Positions 1 to 9,957 are shown, numbered from the stretch's first letter. The stretch: DNA of 64,000 bases from DASYTH01 sp035762905 (GCF_035762905.1 NZ_DASUCC010000155.1:1-64000), one strand, 5' to 3'. Numbers and translations: made by a program. The notes: generated by a model not told the origin, from the letters alone.

Positions 1-2310
1 GTCACCGTGCAGCTCAAGGACGCCAGCGGCAACAACCTGACCACCGGCGGGGCGACCGTGGTGATCACCACCGACCTCGGCACGGTCTCCGGGGTCACCG
101 ACAACGACAACGGCACCTACACCGCCACGTTGACCTCGGCCACCAGCGTCGGCACGGCCACGCTCGGCTTCACCGTCGCCGGCACCGCGGGCACCGCCAC
201 CGCCACCGTGGCCTTCGTGCCCGGGCCGGCCGACCCGGGCACCTCGACCATCGCGGCCGACCCCGGCTCGATCGTCGCCGACGGCGTCACGACCTCGACG
301 GTCACCGTGCGGCTCAAGGACGCGCAGGGCAACAACCTGACCACCGGCGGCGCGACCGTGGTGATCAGCACCGACCTCGGCACGCTGAGCGCCACCACCG
401 ACAACGGGGACGGGACCTACACCGCAACGCTCACCTCGGGCACCGCCGGCGGCACGGCCACCCTCGGCTTCAGTGTGAACGCCGTGCAGGGGGTCGACAC
501 CGCCACCGTGGCGTTCGTGCCCGGCCCGAGCGCGATCACCTCGACCATCACGGCCGACCCCAGCTCGATCACCGCCGACGGCGCCTCGACCTCGACGATC
601 ACCGTCCAATCGAAGGACGCGGAGGGCAACGACCTGACCATCGGCGGGGCCACCGTGGTGATCAGCACCGACCTGGGCACCGTCTCCGGGGTCACCGACA
701 ACGACAACGGCACCTACACCGCCACGCTCACCTCGGGCACCACCGCCGGCACCGCCACGCTCGGCTTCACCATCGGCGGCACCCAGGCCGTCGCCACCGT
801 CGCCGTCGCGCTCACGGCCGGCCCGGCGGACCCCGGCTCCTCGACGATCTCGGCCGCCCCAGGGTCGATCGTCGCCGACGGAGTCGCCACGTCCACGGTC
901 ACGGTCCAGCTCCGGGACGCGCTGGGCAACCCGCTGACCTCCTCCGGGGGGACCGTGGTCATCAGCACCGACGCCGGCACCATCTCCGTCACCACCGACA
1001 ACGGCGACGGGACCTACACCGCGTCGCTCACCTCGGTCGCCCTCGGGACGGCCACGCTCTCGTACACCCTGGGCGGCACGCCCGGCGCCGCCACCGCCAC
1101 CGTCGCCTTCGTGGTCGGGCCGCCCGACGCCACGACATCGGAGATCACCGCCTCGACCACGACCATCACCGCCGACGGCACGTCGACAACCACGATCACC
1201 CTGCGCGCCAAGGATTCCCAGGGCAACGACGTGGGCACCGGCGGAGCGGCCGTCGCGCTGGCCACGACGGCGGGGACACTCTCGGCGGTGACCGACAACG
1301 GCGACGGCACCTACACCGCCACCCTCACCGCGCCCACCACGGCCGGATCGGCGACCGTATCGTTCACCCTCAACGGCACGCCGGGCGCGAACTCCGTGGT
1401 GATCACGCTCGAGCCGGGTGTCGCGTCGCCGGCCACGTCCCGGATCACGGCGGACCCGACCGGCATCGCCGCCGACGGCAACGCGACGTCGACGGTCACG
1501 GTCCGGCTCATCGACGCCTACGGCAATCAGATCCCCACCGGCGGGCCGGCCGTGGTGATCGCGACCGACCTGGGCACGATCGGCGCCACGACCGACAACG
1601 GGGACGGGACCTACACCGCCACGCTCACCTCGGCCACGACCGCCGGCACCGCCACGCTGTCGTTCACCATCGCCGCCGTCGCCGCCACCGCGACCGCAAC
1701 GGTCGAGTTCCAACCCGGCGCGGCGGTGGCGAGCACCTCAGAAGTCACCGCGTCGCCCGCGTTCATCGCGGCCGACGGAACGTCGACGTCGGCGATCACC
1801 GTGCAGGCGAAGGACGCGTTCGGCAACGACGTCACCACCGGCGGGGCCGTGGTCGTGATCGCCACCGACGCCGGCACCATCTCCGGCGTCACCGACAACG
1901 GCAACGGCACCTACACCGCCACGCTGACCTCGGCCACCACGCTCGGCACCGCCACCCTCACCTTCACCATGAACGGCGCCGCGGGCACCGACACCGCCAC
2001 CGTGCGGTTCGTCCCCGGCCTCGCCGACCCGGCCCTGTCCGAGATCACCGCCGACCCGCCCGCCGCCGAAGCCGACGGCGTCACCATCGCGACGATTCTC
2101 GTGCGGTTGCGCGACTCCCGAGGTTTCCAACTGGAGGGCGGCGGCGCGACCGTCACCATCACCACGACCGCGGGCACGCTGTCGGCCGTGACCGGCAACG
2201 GCGACGGCACCTACCGGGCCACCCTCACGGCACCCAGGGCACCGGGGATCGCCACGATCGGCTTCACCGTCAACGGCAGCACCGGCCACCGCACCGCCAC
2301 GGTGACCTTC
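1..2310 (+). repeat. Eight tandem ~297-300 bp coding repeats (Big-1-like)
   Basis: The repeats begin near 7, 304, 601, 901, 1198, 1498, 1798 and 2098. They stay in frame and keep the TDNxDGTYTA core at almost the same place in each unit. Conservation at both DNA and protein level suggests recent duplication or gene conversion. Such blocks are prone to copy-number change and to assembly collapse. Confidence 0.85.
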
Positions 2311-3033
2311 ACCGACACCGTGGCGCCCGCCCCGCCGGTCATCACCTCCCCGGCCGCCAACGCGTTCGTCCGGCCCAACACTCAGCTCGCCGGCACCGGT
2401 GAGCCCGGGGTGACCGTCACCGTGCGGGACGGCACCGGCAACGACGTGTGCGCCACCGTCGTGACCGAGGCCGGCGACTGGTCCTGCTTCCCGGGCTCGC
2501 CGCTGCCCGCCGGGGAGGTCGACCTCGTCGCCGTCGCCACCGACCTCGGTGCCAACGTGAGCCCGCCGTCCACGGCGATCACCGTCACGGTGGTGGACAC
2601 CACGCCGGCCGTCGTCCTCAGCCTCACCGACGCTGCGCCCGGCGACACCCAGACCGCCCTCGGCACGGGATTCCTGCCCGGCGAGACGATCTCCGGCCTC
2701 CTCGAGTCGACCCCCGTCGCGCTCGGAACCCAGTCCGCGGGCGGCGACGGCCGGGTGACGTTCAGCATCACGATCCCGACCGACATCACGGTCGGGACGC
2801 ACCGGGTCACCCTGACCGGCCAGGCCAGCGGGGCGGTCTGGGCGACGTTCGACGTCGTGCTGGTGGCGACCCCGGAGTCACCCGAGCTCGCGGCCACCGG
2901 GTCGGGGGAGGGTGATCTCGCGTTCACCGGCACGAACCTCGGCGCCCTGCTGCTCCTGGCGATCGTCGCCTTCGCGTTGGGTGCCCGGCTGGTGCTCGCC
3001 GCCCGGGTCCGGCGCCGGCGCACCGGGCCATGA
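1..3033 (+). CDS. Cell-wall-anchored Ig-like repeat adhesin (5' end outside window)
   Basis: The reading frame is open from base 1, so the start and signal peptide lie upstream. Eight near-identical units of about 99 residues follow, each opening with a variant of TVxLKDAxGNxLTTGGA and containing TDNGDGTYTATLTS. This is the pattern of invasin/intimin-type Big-1 domains, which build rigid extracellular stalks. A divergent Ig-like domain (PPVITSPAANAFV) and a further beta-rich domain come next. The C-terminus has LAFTG, a hydrophobic stretch and an RVRRRR tail, which is a sorting signal of the LAXTG type recognised by class E sortases. A sortase gene lies convergently 20 bases downstream, which supports covalent cell-wall anchoring. 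The role as an adhesin or stalk is inferred from the domain type; no ligand can be named. Confidence 0.85.
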   Translation, partial: VTVQLKDASGNNLTTGGATVVITTDLGTVSGVTDNDNGTYTATLTSATSVGTATLGFTVAGTAGTATATVAFVPGPADPGTSTIAADPGSIVADGVTTSTVTVRLKDAQGNNLTTGGATVVISTDLGTLSATTDNGDGTYTATLTSGTAGGTATLGFSVNAVQGVDTATVAFVPGPSAITSTITADPSSITADGASTSTITVQSKDAEGNDLTIGGATVVISTDLGTVSGVTDNDNGTYTATLTSGTTAGTATLGFTIGGTQAVATVAVALTAGPADPGSSTISAAPGSIVADGVATSTVTVQLRDALGNPLTSSGGTVVISTDAGTISVTTDNGDGTYTASLTSVALGTATLSYTLGGTPGAATATVAFVVGPPDATTSEITASTTTITADGTSTTTITLRAKDSQGNDVGTGGAAVALATTAGTLSAVTDNGDGTYTATLTAPTTAGSATVSFTLNGTPGANSVVITLEPGVASPATSRITADPTGIAADGNATSTVTVRLIDAYGNQIPTGGPAVVIATDLGTIGATTDNGDGTYTATLTSATTAGTATLSFTIAAVAATATATVEFQPGAAVASTSEVTASPAFIAADGTSTSAITVQAKDAFGNDVTTGGAVVVIATDAGTISGVTDNGNGTYTATLTSATTLGTATLTFTMNGAAGTDTATVRFVPGLADPALSEITADPPAAEADGVTIATILVRLRDSRGFQLEGGGATVTITTTAGTLSAVTGNGDGTYRATLTAPRAPGIATIGFTVNGSTGHRTATVTFTDTVAPAPPVITSPAANAFVRPNTQLAGTGEPGVTVTVRDGTGNDVCATVVTEAGDWSCFPGSPLPAGEVDLVAVATDLGANVSPPSTAITVTVVDTTPAVVLSLTDAAPGDTQTALGTGFLPGETISGLLESTPVALGTQSAGGDGRVTFSITIPTDITVGTHRVTLTGQASGAVWATFDVVLVATPESPELAATGSGEGDLAFTGTNLGALLLLAIVAFALGARLVLAARVRRRRTGP

Positions 3034-3053
3034 CCCGAATGCCGTCCAGGACG

Positions 3054-3686
3054 TCAGTCCGGTACCGGCTCCGGGCCGGTCTGCTCGACCAGAGTGGCGG
3101 TGACGATATAGCGGTTCGGCGTCGTGTAGCGCGCGTTCAGTGGCCAGCAGGTCACCAGGGCCAGGCTCGGAACGTGACCCCGGTACACCGGATGACCGAC
3201 TGGGACAACCTGTTGCTCGGCGACCTGGTACACCCAGGTTCCGCAGGAACCGGCGAGCACGATCCGGTCGGCCGGCCGGAGCCGGTCGAGGACGCGGAAG
3301 TGGGTGATGTTGTGCCCGGCCAGCACGACCGCCGTGCCCTCTCCCGGCCAGTCGCTGCCGGGCACGTGGCCAACCACCCTGGCCAGGATGGCCCGGCCCA
3401 CGCCCTCGCGCACCGGGACCGTCACGCCCAGCCGCGGAATCCGCAGCGTGATCGAACCGTCCCCGGCCGGCCGGCCGGTGCAGGACTCGAGCTCGTACCC
3501 GCGGACCGTGCCCGGGTACGGCTCGGCGTCGGACCCGGTCGCCGTCCGGTCCTCTTCGGACAACAGGTGCGCCGCCGTGGCCGGGTCGGCCGCGGACCCC
3601 ACGCCGAGCAGGACCACGCCCAGGGTCACGGCCAGCCCGATCCTGGCCACGCCGGCCGGCGGCGGTCGCCGGTGGCGCCCGTTCAT
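3054..3686 (-). CDS. Class D/E-like sortase
   Basis: This 210-residue protein has an N-terminal membrane segment (about residues 14-34, GVARIGLAVTLGVVLLGVG) followed by a sortase domain. The catalytic triad is visible: His125 in LAGHNITHF, Cys180 in LALVTCWP and Arg192 in TPNRYIV. Sortases cleave a C-terminal LPXTG or LAXTG motif and transfer the protein to the cell wall. I chose the ATG at 3686 because GAGGGG lies 5 bases upstream and the membrane anchor follows at once. The neighbouring convergent adhesin ends in LAFTG, the expected substrate motif for an actinobacterial class E enzyme. The sortase call is firm; the D or E class is inferred. Confidence 0.9.
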   Translation of the reverse strand: MNGRHRRPPPAGVARIGLAVTLGVVLLGVGSAADPATAAHLLSEEDRTATGSDAEPYPGTVRGYELESCTGRPAGDGSITLRIPRLGVTVPVREGVGRAILARVVGHVPGSDWPGEGTAVVLAGHNITHFRVLDRLRPADRIVLAGSCGTWVYQVAEQQVVPVGHPVYRGHVPSLALVTCWPLNARYTTPNRYIVTATLVEQTGPEPVPD

Positions 3687-3777
3687 GTCGGCCCCTCGCA
3701 AGCTCGGTGCCGCCGAACCCGGCCGCCTCGCAGGCTCGGCTGCCGGGCAGTGCCCGATGGTTGGCTCGCAAGCTCGC

Positions 3778-5886
3778 TCATGTCGGCCCCTCCGACCAGA
3801 GCACCGGGACGATCTCCGAGTAGCCGAACGGGTGCGTGCCGGCCTCGTCGATCCACGCCTGGAAGTAGATGGGCCGGGCCTGGGCCTGGGTGCAGATGAG
3901 CTGGAACAAGGCGGTGCCGTCCGGCCCGGTGGTCGCGAACGCGGGGCTGCGGCCCTGGTCGAGGCCGTTGATCCGGGCCTCACCGGCCAGCGGTCCGCCC
4001 TGCGCGTAGCTGACCTGGCCGAGCGCGACCCGGACCCCGGCGCGGTGCACCGGACCACCCGCCGGCGACCGGAGCGCGGCGCTGACCGTGATCGCCTGGC
4101 CGGGCCGCAGCGGCACGTTCACGTACCCGGGCAGCAGCGCGACCCTGTACGGCTGCGGGGTGGCCAGCGGCGACGAGCTGACCGTGCGCGGACTGGCGGT
4201 GAACGCGTGCACCACGAAGGGGGTGGTCAGGCCGGGCATCGATCCGATGTTGGGCGCGACCAACTGGTATTCCGCGGTGTCGCCGCCGGGCAGTTCCACA
4301 GGGCCCTCGATGATGTTCCACCGGGTGCTGGCCTGCCCCGAGGGGTTGGTCGCGAAGTGCGGGTGCAATGTCCCCGGCGTGGTGTTGGTGGCCCTGACCC
4401 GCAGTTGCCACACCGACTGCAACTGCCCCCCGGTCTGCACCCCGATCACCTCCAACCGCAACGGTTGCGGTGTGCTCATCGCGACCGCGGAGGCGGCCAG
4501 GCACGGGGCGAACACGACGAGGCAGATCACCGCGGGCTTGCGCGTCCACGCCCAGCCGAGCCGTGGCAACGGCAGGCGCGCGGCTCGGGCGAACTCCTCC
4601 CGGTTGGTGGTGAGCACGGAAACCAGCCAGATCGGGGCAAGGATCATGAAATACCCGGCAAGGGACCGGCCCGACGGGAAGAAGGCCAGCCACGGCAGGA
4701 TCCAGGCGGCCATCCCCAACCGCCGGAACCACGCCAGGTACAGCACGAACACGCCGAGCCCGGCGCACGCTCCGGCGTAGTTGAACCAGTCCACCGCGCC
4801 GCCGCCGATGCCGAAGAACAGGCTCAGCCCGACCAGGCCCTGGCCGTACGGGATGGCGTGCTGGGACAGCGTCTCGCCCACCCCGCCCCACCACAACCCG
4901 GCGTCCCACACCAGGAACGGCAGGTTCACCACGGCGAACGCGCCCGCCGCGACGAGCAGGTAGCGCAACGTCAGCGCGGTGGCCCACCGGGCGGGCAACT
5001 GCCCCCGGCGCAGCAGCCACAACCCGCTGATCGCGAACGGAACCGCGAACCAGACCAGCGGCTGGGTCGCCGCGGCCAGACCAAGGCAGGCCGCGCGGAC
5101 AACGCCCGACCGGCCGAGCGCTCCGCTTTCGCCGACCCGGGTCCACCCGGCCACGGCCACGGTCAGGAACGGCAGTGCGATCAGCGCGGTCAGGCCTCCG
5201 ATGGCCAGCCAGAACATCACCGGCAGGCCCACGCAGCTGACCACCGCCGCCGGCCGCCACGCAACGGGCAGCAGCAGGAACGCGAGCACCGCGGTGACGC
5301 CGAGCGCGGCCACCGTCACCAGCGGCACGGTCTGCACCCCGCCGGTCAGCGGGATGGCCACCGCGGTGATCAGGACGGACAGCGCGGGATAGCTCAGCGT
5401 GTCGACGGTCTGGCCGTCCATGGTCATCGTGGCGAAGTGGATCGGCACGTGGAACCGGCTCAGCGCGTCGGAAAGGTCGACGCCGTACGGGTTGACGCCC
5501 TGGAGCAGCAGCTCCGCGGACTGATGCACGAACGCGGCCTCGTCGGTGCCGTAGCCCACGTTGTAGAACAGGTGCGTCCGGGTCCACCCGGCGAGCACGC
5601 ACAGCGCGGTCACCAGGGTGACGACGTCGATCCGGCCAAGCTGCCGGGAGGTGGACGCCGCCGCGGTCAGGACACCGAGCACCATGCCGGCGAGCATGGC
5701 GCCCATGCCCACCACCCCGGTCCAGTGCAGTTGGATCGTGGTCTGCCAAGCAATCCATGCCCCGCCGAACAGGCTGATCGCCGCCAGCAAGCTCAGCGCC
5801 TGGTGACCTCGCAGGCTCCGGTCCGGCGCCTCGGGCGTCGGCGGACCGGCGGTGGGGACGGGGCGGGTGGCCGCGGGTGCGCTCAA
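3778..5886 (-). CDS. Large polytopic membrane protein, GT-C glycosyltransferase-like
   Basis: The 702-residue protein has roughly a dozen hydrophobic segments in its first 450 residues, followed by a soluble beta-rich C-terminal domain of about 230 residues. The first periplasmic loop contains GYGTDEAAFVHQSAELLLQG and NPYGVDL, the acidic-loop arrangement seen in GT-C polyprenyl-phosphate-sugar transferases. A role in glycosylating exported or wall components is plausible beside the sortase locus, but the sugar and acceptor are unknown. The start is TTG at 5886, with GCGAGG seven bases upstream; no ATG or GTG fits better. It lies 13 bases after the gene at 5900-6622 and is probably cotranscribed with it. 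Confidence 0.65.
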   Translation of the reverse strand: MSAPAATRPVPTAGPPTPEAPDRSLRGHQALSLLAAISLFGGAWIAWQTTIQLHWTGVVGMGAMLAGMVLGVLTAAASTSRQLGRIDVVTLVTALCVLAGWTRTHLFYNVGYGTDEAAFVHQSAELLLQGVNPYGVDLSDALSRFHVPIHFATMTMDGQTVDTLSYPALSVLITAVAIPLTGGVQTVPLVTVAALGVTAVLAFLLLPVAWRPAAVVSCVGLPVMFWLAIGGLTALIALPFLTVAVAGWTRVGESGALGRSGVVRAACLGLAAATQPLVWFAVPFAISGLWLLRRGQLPARWATALTLRYLLVAAGAFAVVNLPFLVWDAGLWWGGVGETLSQHAIPYGQGLVGLSLFFGIGGGAVDWFNYAGACAGLGVFVLYLAWFRRLGMAAWILPWLAFFPSGRSLAGYFMILAPIWLVSVLTTNREEFARAARLPLPRLGWAWTRKPAVICLVVFAPCLAASAVAMSTPQPLRLEVIGVQTGGQLQSVWQLRVRATNTTPGTLHPHFATNPSGQASTRWNIIEGPVELPGGDTAEYQLVAPNIGSMPGLTTPFVVHAFTASPRTVSSSPLATPQPYRVALLPGYVNVPLRPGQAITVSAALRSPAGGPVHRAGVRVALGQVSYAQGGPLAGEARINGLDQGRSPAFATTGPDGTALFQLICTQAQARPIYFQAWIDEAGTHPFGYSEIVPVLWSEGPT

Positions 5887-5899
5887 TGCGCAACCTCGC

Positions 5900-6622
5900 T
5901 TACCGGAGCCGATGGGCCGGCCGGCGGCGCAGCGCCAGCGCGGCCACGGCGCACCCGGCAGCGGCGGTCGCCAGGATCAGGCCCACCGCGGCTCCGTTCC
6001 ACGGCCCGGGCCAGGAGCCCGTCTGCGCCGTGGTGGCATCGGGGACCGCGCCGCCCGGCGCCTTGACCACGGCGAACGCCGGGTCCGCCGTGATGGTGAT
6101 CTCGGCCCGGCCGTCGGTCACCGTCGCCGGCTCCGGGGTTGCCGAGGTGGTCGAGTCCATGCGCAGCACCACCTGGCCGGCGGTGATGGACGGGCCGGTG
6201 ACGACGACCGTGACCGGACCGGAGAACAAGGCGGTGTTCTTGGTGCCGTCCGCGTTGTAGACCGCGACCCCCAACGTCGCCGAGACGCTGTAACCCGGAT
6301 ATCCCACGTCGTCGAGCCCGGCCGTCACCTCGGCGATGCTGGCGGTCGTGAGCCGCAGTTGCGAGCCGGCGGGCAGCGCGCCCGCGGGTGCCTGCACCTC
6401 GACGGTCCCACCTTCGACGGTGCCGGTGACCGTGCCGCCCTCCGGGCCCACCGTCGCCGCGGCCACCACCTGGGTGTAGCCGCCGAGCACCACCGCCCCC
6501 GCGCCCGGACCGGTCGGCGCGTACCCACCCCCGGGCTGTGCCGCCGCGCCCGCACCCGCGAACCCGCACACGGCGAGCCCCGCGACACCAACCACAAGCA
6601 AGCCTCGACTAGGAAAACGCAC
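5900..6622 (-). CDS. Secreted, C-terminally membrane-anchored protein of unknown function
   Basis: A Sec signal peptide (FPSRGLLVVGVAGLAVCG, cleaved near GAGAAA) is followed by a beta-rich ectodomain with PEGGTVTGTVEGG and PAGALPAGSQLRL. The C-terminus has one transmembrane helix and an RRRPAHRLR cytoplasmic tail. The GTG at 6622 is the start: GGAGG lies five bases upstream, and longer upstream starts would put 30 polar residues before the signal peptide. The gene is first in a leftward run with the GT-C-like gene and then the sortase, suggesting a cell-envelope operon. I do not recognise the ectodomain family. Confidence 0.7.
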   Translation of the reverse strand: MRFPSRGLLVVGVAGLAVCGFAGAGAAAQPGGGYAPTGPGAGAVVLGGYTQVVAAATVGPEGGTVTGTVEGGTVEVQAPAGALPAGSQLRLTTASIAEVTAGLDDVGYPGYSVSATLGVAVYNADGTKNTALFSGPVTVVVTGPSITAGQVVLRMDSTTSATPEPATVTDGRAEITITADPAFAVVKAPGGAVPDATTAQTGSWPGPWNGAAVGLILATAAAGCAVAALALRRRPAHRLR

Positions 6623-7390
6623 GGGAACCTCCCTGGTTCGGGGATATCCAGCCATCGACAGTAGGCCGGTCCCAAACCACGGCATCGCGATTACATTCGT
6701 TCGAGGCAGGAAGATCACTCCACCGTGCGAAGCTCCTCCGACCGGTGACCCTCTGCGCAGTCAACGAATCTGCGGAAACACTGGTTCCGTTGAAACAATC
6801 CGCGATACGGCGAAATCCGTTCCCGGATCGTGTCCACGATGGACCGGCACAAGCAAACCCAACAGTACCCGCCGCCCAGCGTTCGGCAAGCCTAGCCAGC
6901 ACCAACCAGCAGCACCCGCCCCCTCGCCAATCAGTCCAATTCGGCCCGTCATCGATCGCGCGTTCGGGTTGCTGGCTCTGCTCCGCCATCCTCGCGCCCC
7001 TGCAAGGTGATTCCCCCCGATCGCAGCGTGTTCGGACACCTGGCACCAGACGTGAATGGATTGGCACCATCGCGCTGGGTCAGCGCCATCAACGCCGATT
7101 AAACCCTCCCTCGCCCGCACCACACCATCGTTGACGTTACAGCGCAGACGGGGGAAACCCGACCAGAGATCGCCCGCTACACCCACATCCAGTGACCACA
7201 CATCAGCCAAGAGGTCACGTCGGCCAGGAATTGCCGTCCTAATTGAGGGGTGCTTCCATGGCAGGCGCCTTAACGCCCAACCAGGAAGGTCGTCTGTCAT
7301 GGCTCGCCCCACCACCGTTGGAAAGCCCGGCGACGATCGCGAACTGCAAGTGGAGCGTTCCCTCCACTCAGGTGGCTGTCGGCCATAGGT
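6623..7390. other. Intergenic region between divergent surface-protein genes
   Basis: About 770 bases with lower GC and no convincing gene. Short open frames exist on both strands but lack domain signals or consistent codon bias. The region must hold promoters for the leftward 5900-6622 gene and the rightward Ig-repeat gene. An SD-like AGGAAGG at 7283-7289 precedes an ATG at 7299, but that frame stops at 7386-7388, just before the signal peptide at 7391. Confidence 0.5.
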
Positions 7391-9310
7391 ATGGCCGCCA
7401 TTGTCCTGCTGTCGACCGCCGCACCTGCCACGGCAGTTTCCCCACCCAGCACCGGAACCGATGCTGCCCAACCGAACGTGGCGACCGCGCCCCGAACACC
7501 CAGCCACCAGCGGAAGACAACCCCGCCCCACCCCCGTCCGAACCGGCCCCCACCCCAGCCGACCCCCAACCCGCCCCCACCCCCAGAGCCCAAGTCGAAC
7601 CAACAGTGGCAGTCTCGGGCCCATCGACCTCCGGCCCATCAGGTGAGATCACCTTCACTGCCACCGTCACCGGCACCAACGACATCCGTCCAACCGGAAC
7701 AGTCACCCCTCACCAGCTCACCCGACATCGGCACCTGCACCACCGACCCCCTGACCCCCGGACCCACCCCCAACGACGCCACCGGTTCCTGCACCCTCAC
7801 CACCACCCCGGGTCAAGCCGTCACCGTCACCGCCACCTACACCGGCGACACCACCTACGACCCCGCCACAGCCACCACCACCTACCAGGCCGCCCAAGCC
7901 ACCCCCACCGTGACCATCACCGGCCCCACCTCACCAGGCCCGTCCGGTGAGACCACCTTCACCGCAACCGTCACCGGCAGCGGCAGCATCCGTCCAACCG
8001 GGACGGTCACGCTCACCAGTATCCCCGCCTACCAGGCCGAGCGGCTCACGCCAACCGTGATCATTGTCAGGCCGGCCCTGCCGGTACCGACGGGCCCTCC
8101 TCAGGAAGTGCGGTTCGCCGCGACGGTGATCGGCAGCGGCGGGATCCGCCCGACCGGGACGATCACCTTCACCGGCTCGCCCGGGGACGCCAGCTGCACC
8201 TCCGGCCCGATCACGGCCGGTCCCGGTAGCAGTGAGGCCACCGGATCCTGTGTACTGCGGATCCGGCCCGGCGAGCGGCTCACCGTGACCGCCCGCTACA
8301 GCGGGGACATGGCCTACACCCCCGCCTCCTCGGTTTCGGTCATCTACGAGACCGCCAGGCGCACCCCGACGGTGGCGGTCACCGGACCCACCTCGCCGGG
8401 ACCGTCGGGGGCGGTCACGTTCACCGCGACGGTCACCGGCAGCGATGGCATCCCGCCGACCGGAACGGTCACCTTCACCAGCTCACCCGACGTCGGCAGC
8501 TGCAGCACCGATCCCCTGACACCCGGGCCGGGCACCAGCGCCGCCACCGGATCCTGTGCGCTGACCATCGCACCCGGTCAGAGCGTCACGGTCACCGCCA
8601 TCTATCTCGGGGATGTCGTCTACACCCCCGCCGCCTCGGCGCCGGCCACCTACCAGACTGTCCGGTTGACGCCCGCGGTGGCGGTCACCGGCCCCGCCTC
8701 GGGCCCGCCGGGACCGGTCACCTTCACCGTCGCGGTCACCGGCAGCGGCGGGATCCGTCCAACCGGGACGGTCACCCTCACCACGGTGCCCGGAGACAGC
8801 GCCTGCACCACCGATCCGCTCATCCCCGGACTGGGAACCAGTGACGCCACCGGATCCTGCGCGGTGACCATCGCGCCCGGTCAGCTCGTCACGATCGTCG
8901 CTACCTACAACGGCGACAGCGTCTACAGTCCGGCCAGTTCGACTCCCACCTACCAGGCCGGTCAACTGACCCCGACGGTGACCGTGGCGGGTCCGGCCGC
9001 GTCCGGCCCGTCGGGATTGGTGCCGTTCACGGCCACCGTCACCGGCAGCGGCGGGGTCCGGCCGACCGGGACGGTCATCCTCACCGGCTCATCCGACACC
9101 GTTAGCTGCACCATCGATCTCGACACGCCCGGACCCGGCACCAGCGACGCCACCGGAACCTGTGCGCTGCAGATCGGACCCGGGCAGGCCGTCACCGTGA
9201 CGGCCGGCTATTCCGGTGACGCCGGCTACCTGTCCGCCACCGGTGAGACCACCTACCAGGCCGACTCAGCGCGCCGGGCCACCCTGGCGATGGGTCACCA
9301 GCAGCCATGA
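7391..9310 (+). CDS. Secreted Ig-like repeat protein with an offsetting frameshift pair
   Basis: A signal peptide (MAAIVLLSTAAPATA) is followed by a proline-rich stretch and repeats with the core TPTVxVTGPTSPGPSG...RPTGTVT and ATGSCxLTIxPGQxVTVTA, which are bacterial Ig-like units of roughly 95 residues. The repeat consensus does not stay in one frame. Between about 7497 and 7708 the proline-rich linker and the first half of repeat 1 read correctly one frame earlier, and the frame is restored by an extra C near 7706. One later repeat (about 8025-8050) has lost its middle. The gene is therefore open throughout but probably encodes about 70 scrambled residues near its N-terminus. Start and N-terminal structure are uncertain. 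Confidence 0.6.
   Translation: MAAIVLLSTAAPATAVSPPSTGTDAAQPNVATAPRTPSHQRKTTPPHPRPNRPPPQPTPNPPPPPEPKSNQQWQSRAHRPPAHQVRSPSLPPSPAPTTSVQPEQSPLTSSPDIGTCTTDPLTPGPTPNDATGSCTLTTTPGQAVTVTATYTGDTTYDPATATTTYQAAQATPTVTITGPTSPGPSGETTFTATVTGSGSIRPTGTVTLTSIPAYQAERLTPTVIIVRPALPVPTGPPQEVRFAATVIGSGGIRPTGTITFTGSPGDASCTSGPITAGPGSSEATGSCVLRIRPGERLTVTARYSGDMAYTPASSVSVIYETARRTPTVAVTGPTSPGPSGAVTFTATVTGSDGIPPTGTVTFTSSPDVGSCSTDPLTPGPGTSAATGSCALTIAPGQSVTVTAIYLGDVVYTPAASAPATYQTVRLTPAVAVTGPASGPPGPVTFTVAVTGSGGIRPTGTVTLTTVPGDSACTTDPLIPGLGTSDATGSCAVTIAPGQLVTIVATYNGDSVYSPASSTPTYQAGQLTPTVTVAGPAASGPSGLVPFTATVTGSGGVRPTGTVILTGSSDTVSCTIDLDTPGPGTSDATGTCALQIGPGQAVTVTAGYSGDAGYLSATGETTYQADSARRATLAMGHQQP
7590..9270 (+). repeat. Tandem ~270-290 bp Ig-like coding repeats, one internally deleted
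   Basis: Units begin with TPTV or TPAV and end with TYQA-type linkers near 7600, 7900, 8050, 8365, 8665 and 8965. The second unit is cut short: its RPTGTVTLTSIP is followed directly by the next inter-repeat linker AYQAERLTPTV, so about 55 residues are missing. Confidence 0.7.
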
Positions 9311-9558
9311 CCGTTGGTACTGACAGCGGACCGGCCACCCCGCACCGCGACTGACCCCGGGCCGCGGGCGCACGCCAGCCACGCCACCGAAACGGCGACC
9401 GACAGCGCTGCCCGGTCCTGAGCCGAGTGCGCGCGACCCATCGGCGGCGGGGACAATTTCGGCGCGGGTGTCGAGTTCGGGTGGGTCTGTTCGTCATCCT
9501 CCGTGGACGGCCATCTGGGCCGTTCGACGTGACCGGGATGATGGGGCCGGGAGGGTCT

Positions 9559-9957
9559 GTGAAGTACCTGCTGTTGATCTACAACTGTGAGCCGCCGGAG
9601 CCGGGCGATCCGGGGTTTGCCGAGGCGGTGGCGAGGGTGAACGCGTTCGCCGATGAGTGCCGGGCACGCGGTGCGCTGGTGGCCGCGGACAAGGTGGCCG
9701 CTGAGCACACCGCGACCACGGTCAGCGTCCGGGAGGGCCGCACGATCGTCACCGATGGCCCGTTCGTGGAGACCCACGAGCACCTGGGCGGCTTCTACGT
9801 GCTCGACTGCGCCGACTTGGACGAGGCGCTGGAGCTGGCGGCGCTGTGTCCGTTCGCCGAGTTGGGCACGATCGAGGTCCGGCCGCTGGTCGTAGTGCCC
9901 GGAGTTGATCACCGGGTGGCGGTCCGGCCGGTCGACCGGGCGGCGGGTGCCGGCTGA
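9559..9957 (+). CDS. DGPF-domain (YCII-related) protein
   Basis: A 132-residue protein with the hallmark TDGPFVETHEHLGGFYVLD of the YCII-related DGPF family. The GTG at 9559 is preceded four bases upstream by GGAGG, and the protein then begins KYLLLIYNCEPPE as is typical. It lies 5 bases before an ECF sigma factor gene of the type normally paired with DGPF proteins (group ECF42), so it is probably part of that sigma factor's regulatory or target module. No catalytic activity is established for the family. Confidence 0.9.
   Translation: MKYLLLIYNCEPPEPGDPGFAEAVARVNAFADECRARGALVAADKVAAEHTATTVSVREGRTIVTDGPFVETHEHLGGFYVLDCADLDEALELAALCPFAELGTIEVRPLVVVPGVDHRVAVRPVDRAAGAG

Noticed and set aside
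117..2210. Regular 95-99 codon open frames antisense to the Ig repeats
   Set aside because: They recur once per repeat because the GC-rich repeat leaves the opposite strand open; they have no start signals or independent conservation.
3304..6066. A 920-codon open frame on the plus strand
   Set aside because: It is antisense to the sortase and GT-C-like genes, is Arg/Pro/Gly-rich with no domain, and reflects third-position GC bias.
6609..7070. Possible leftward gene in the first intergenic region
   Set aside because: The frame lacks a domain, has uneven codon use and would overlap the promoter and start of the 5900-6622 gene.
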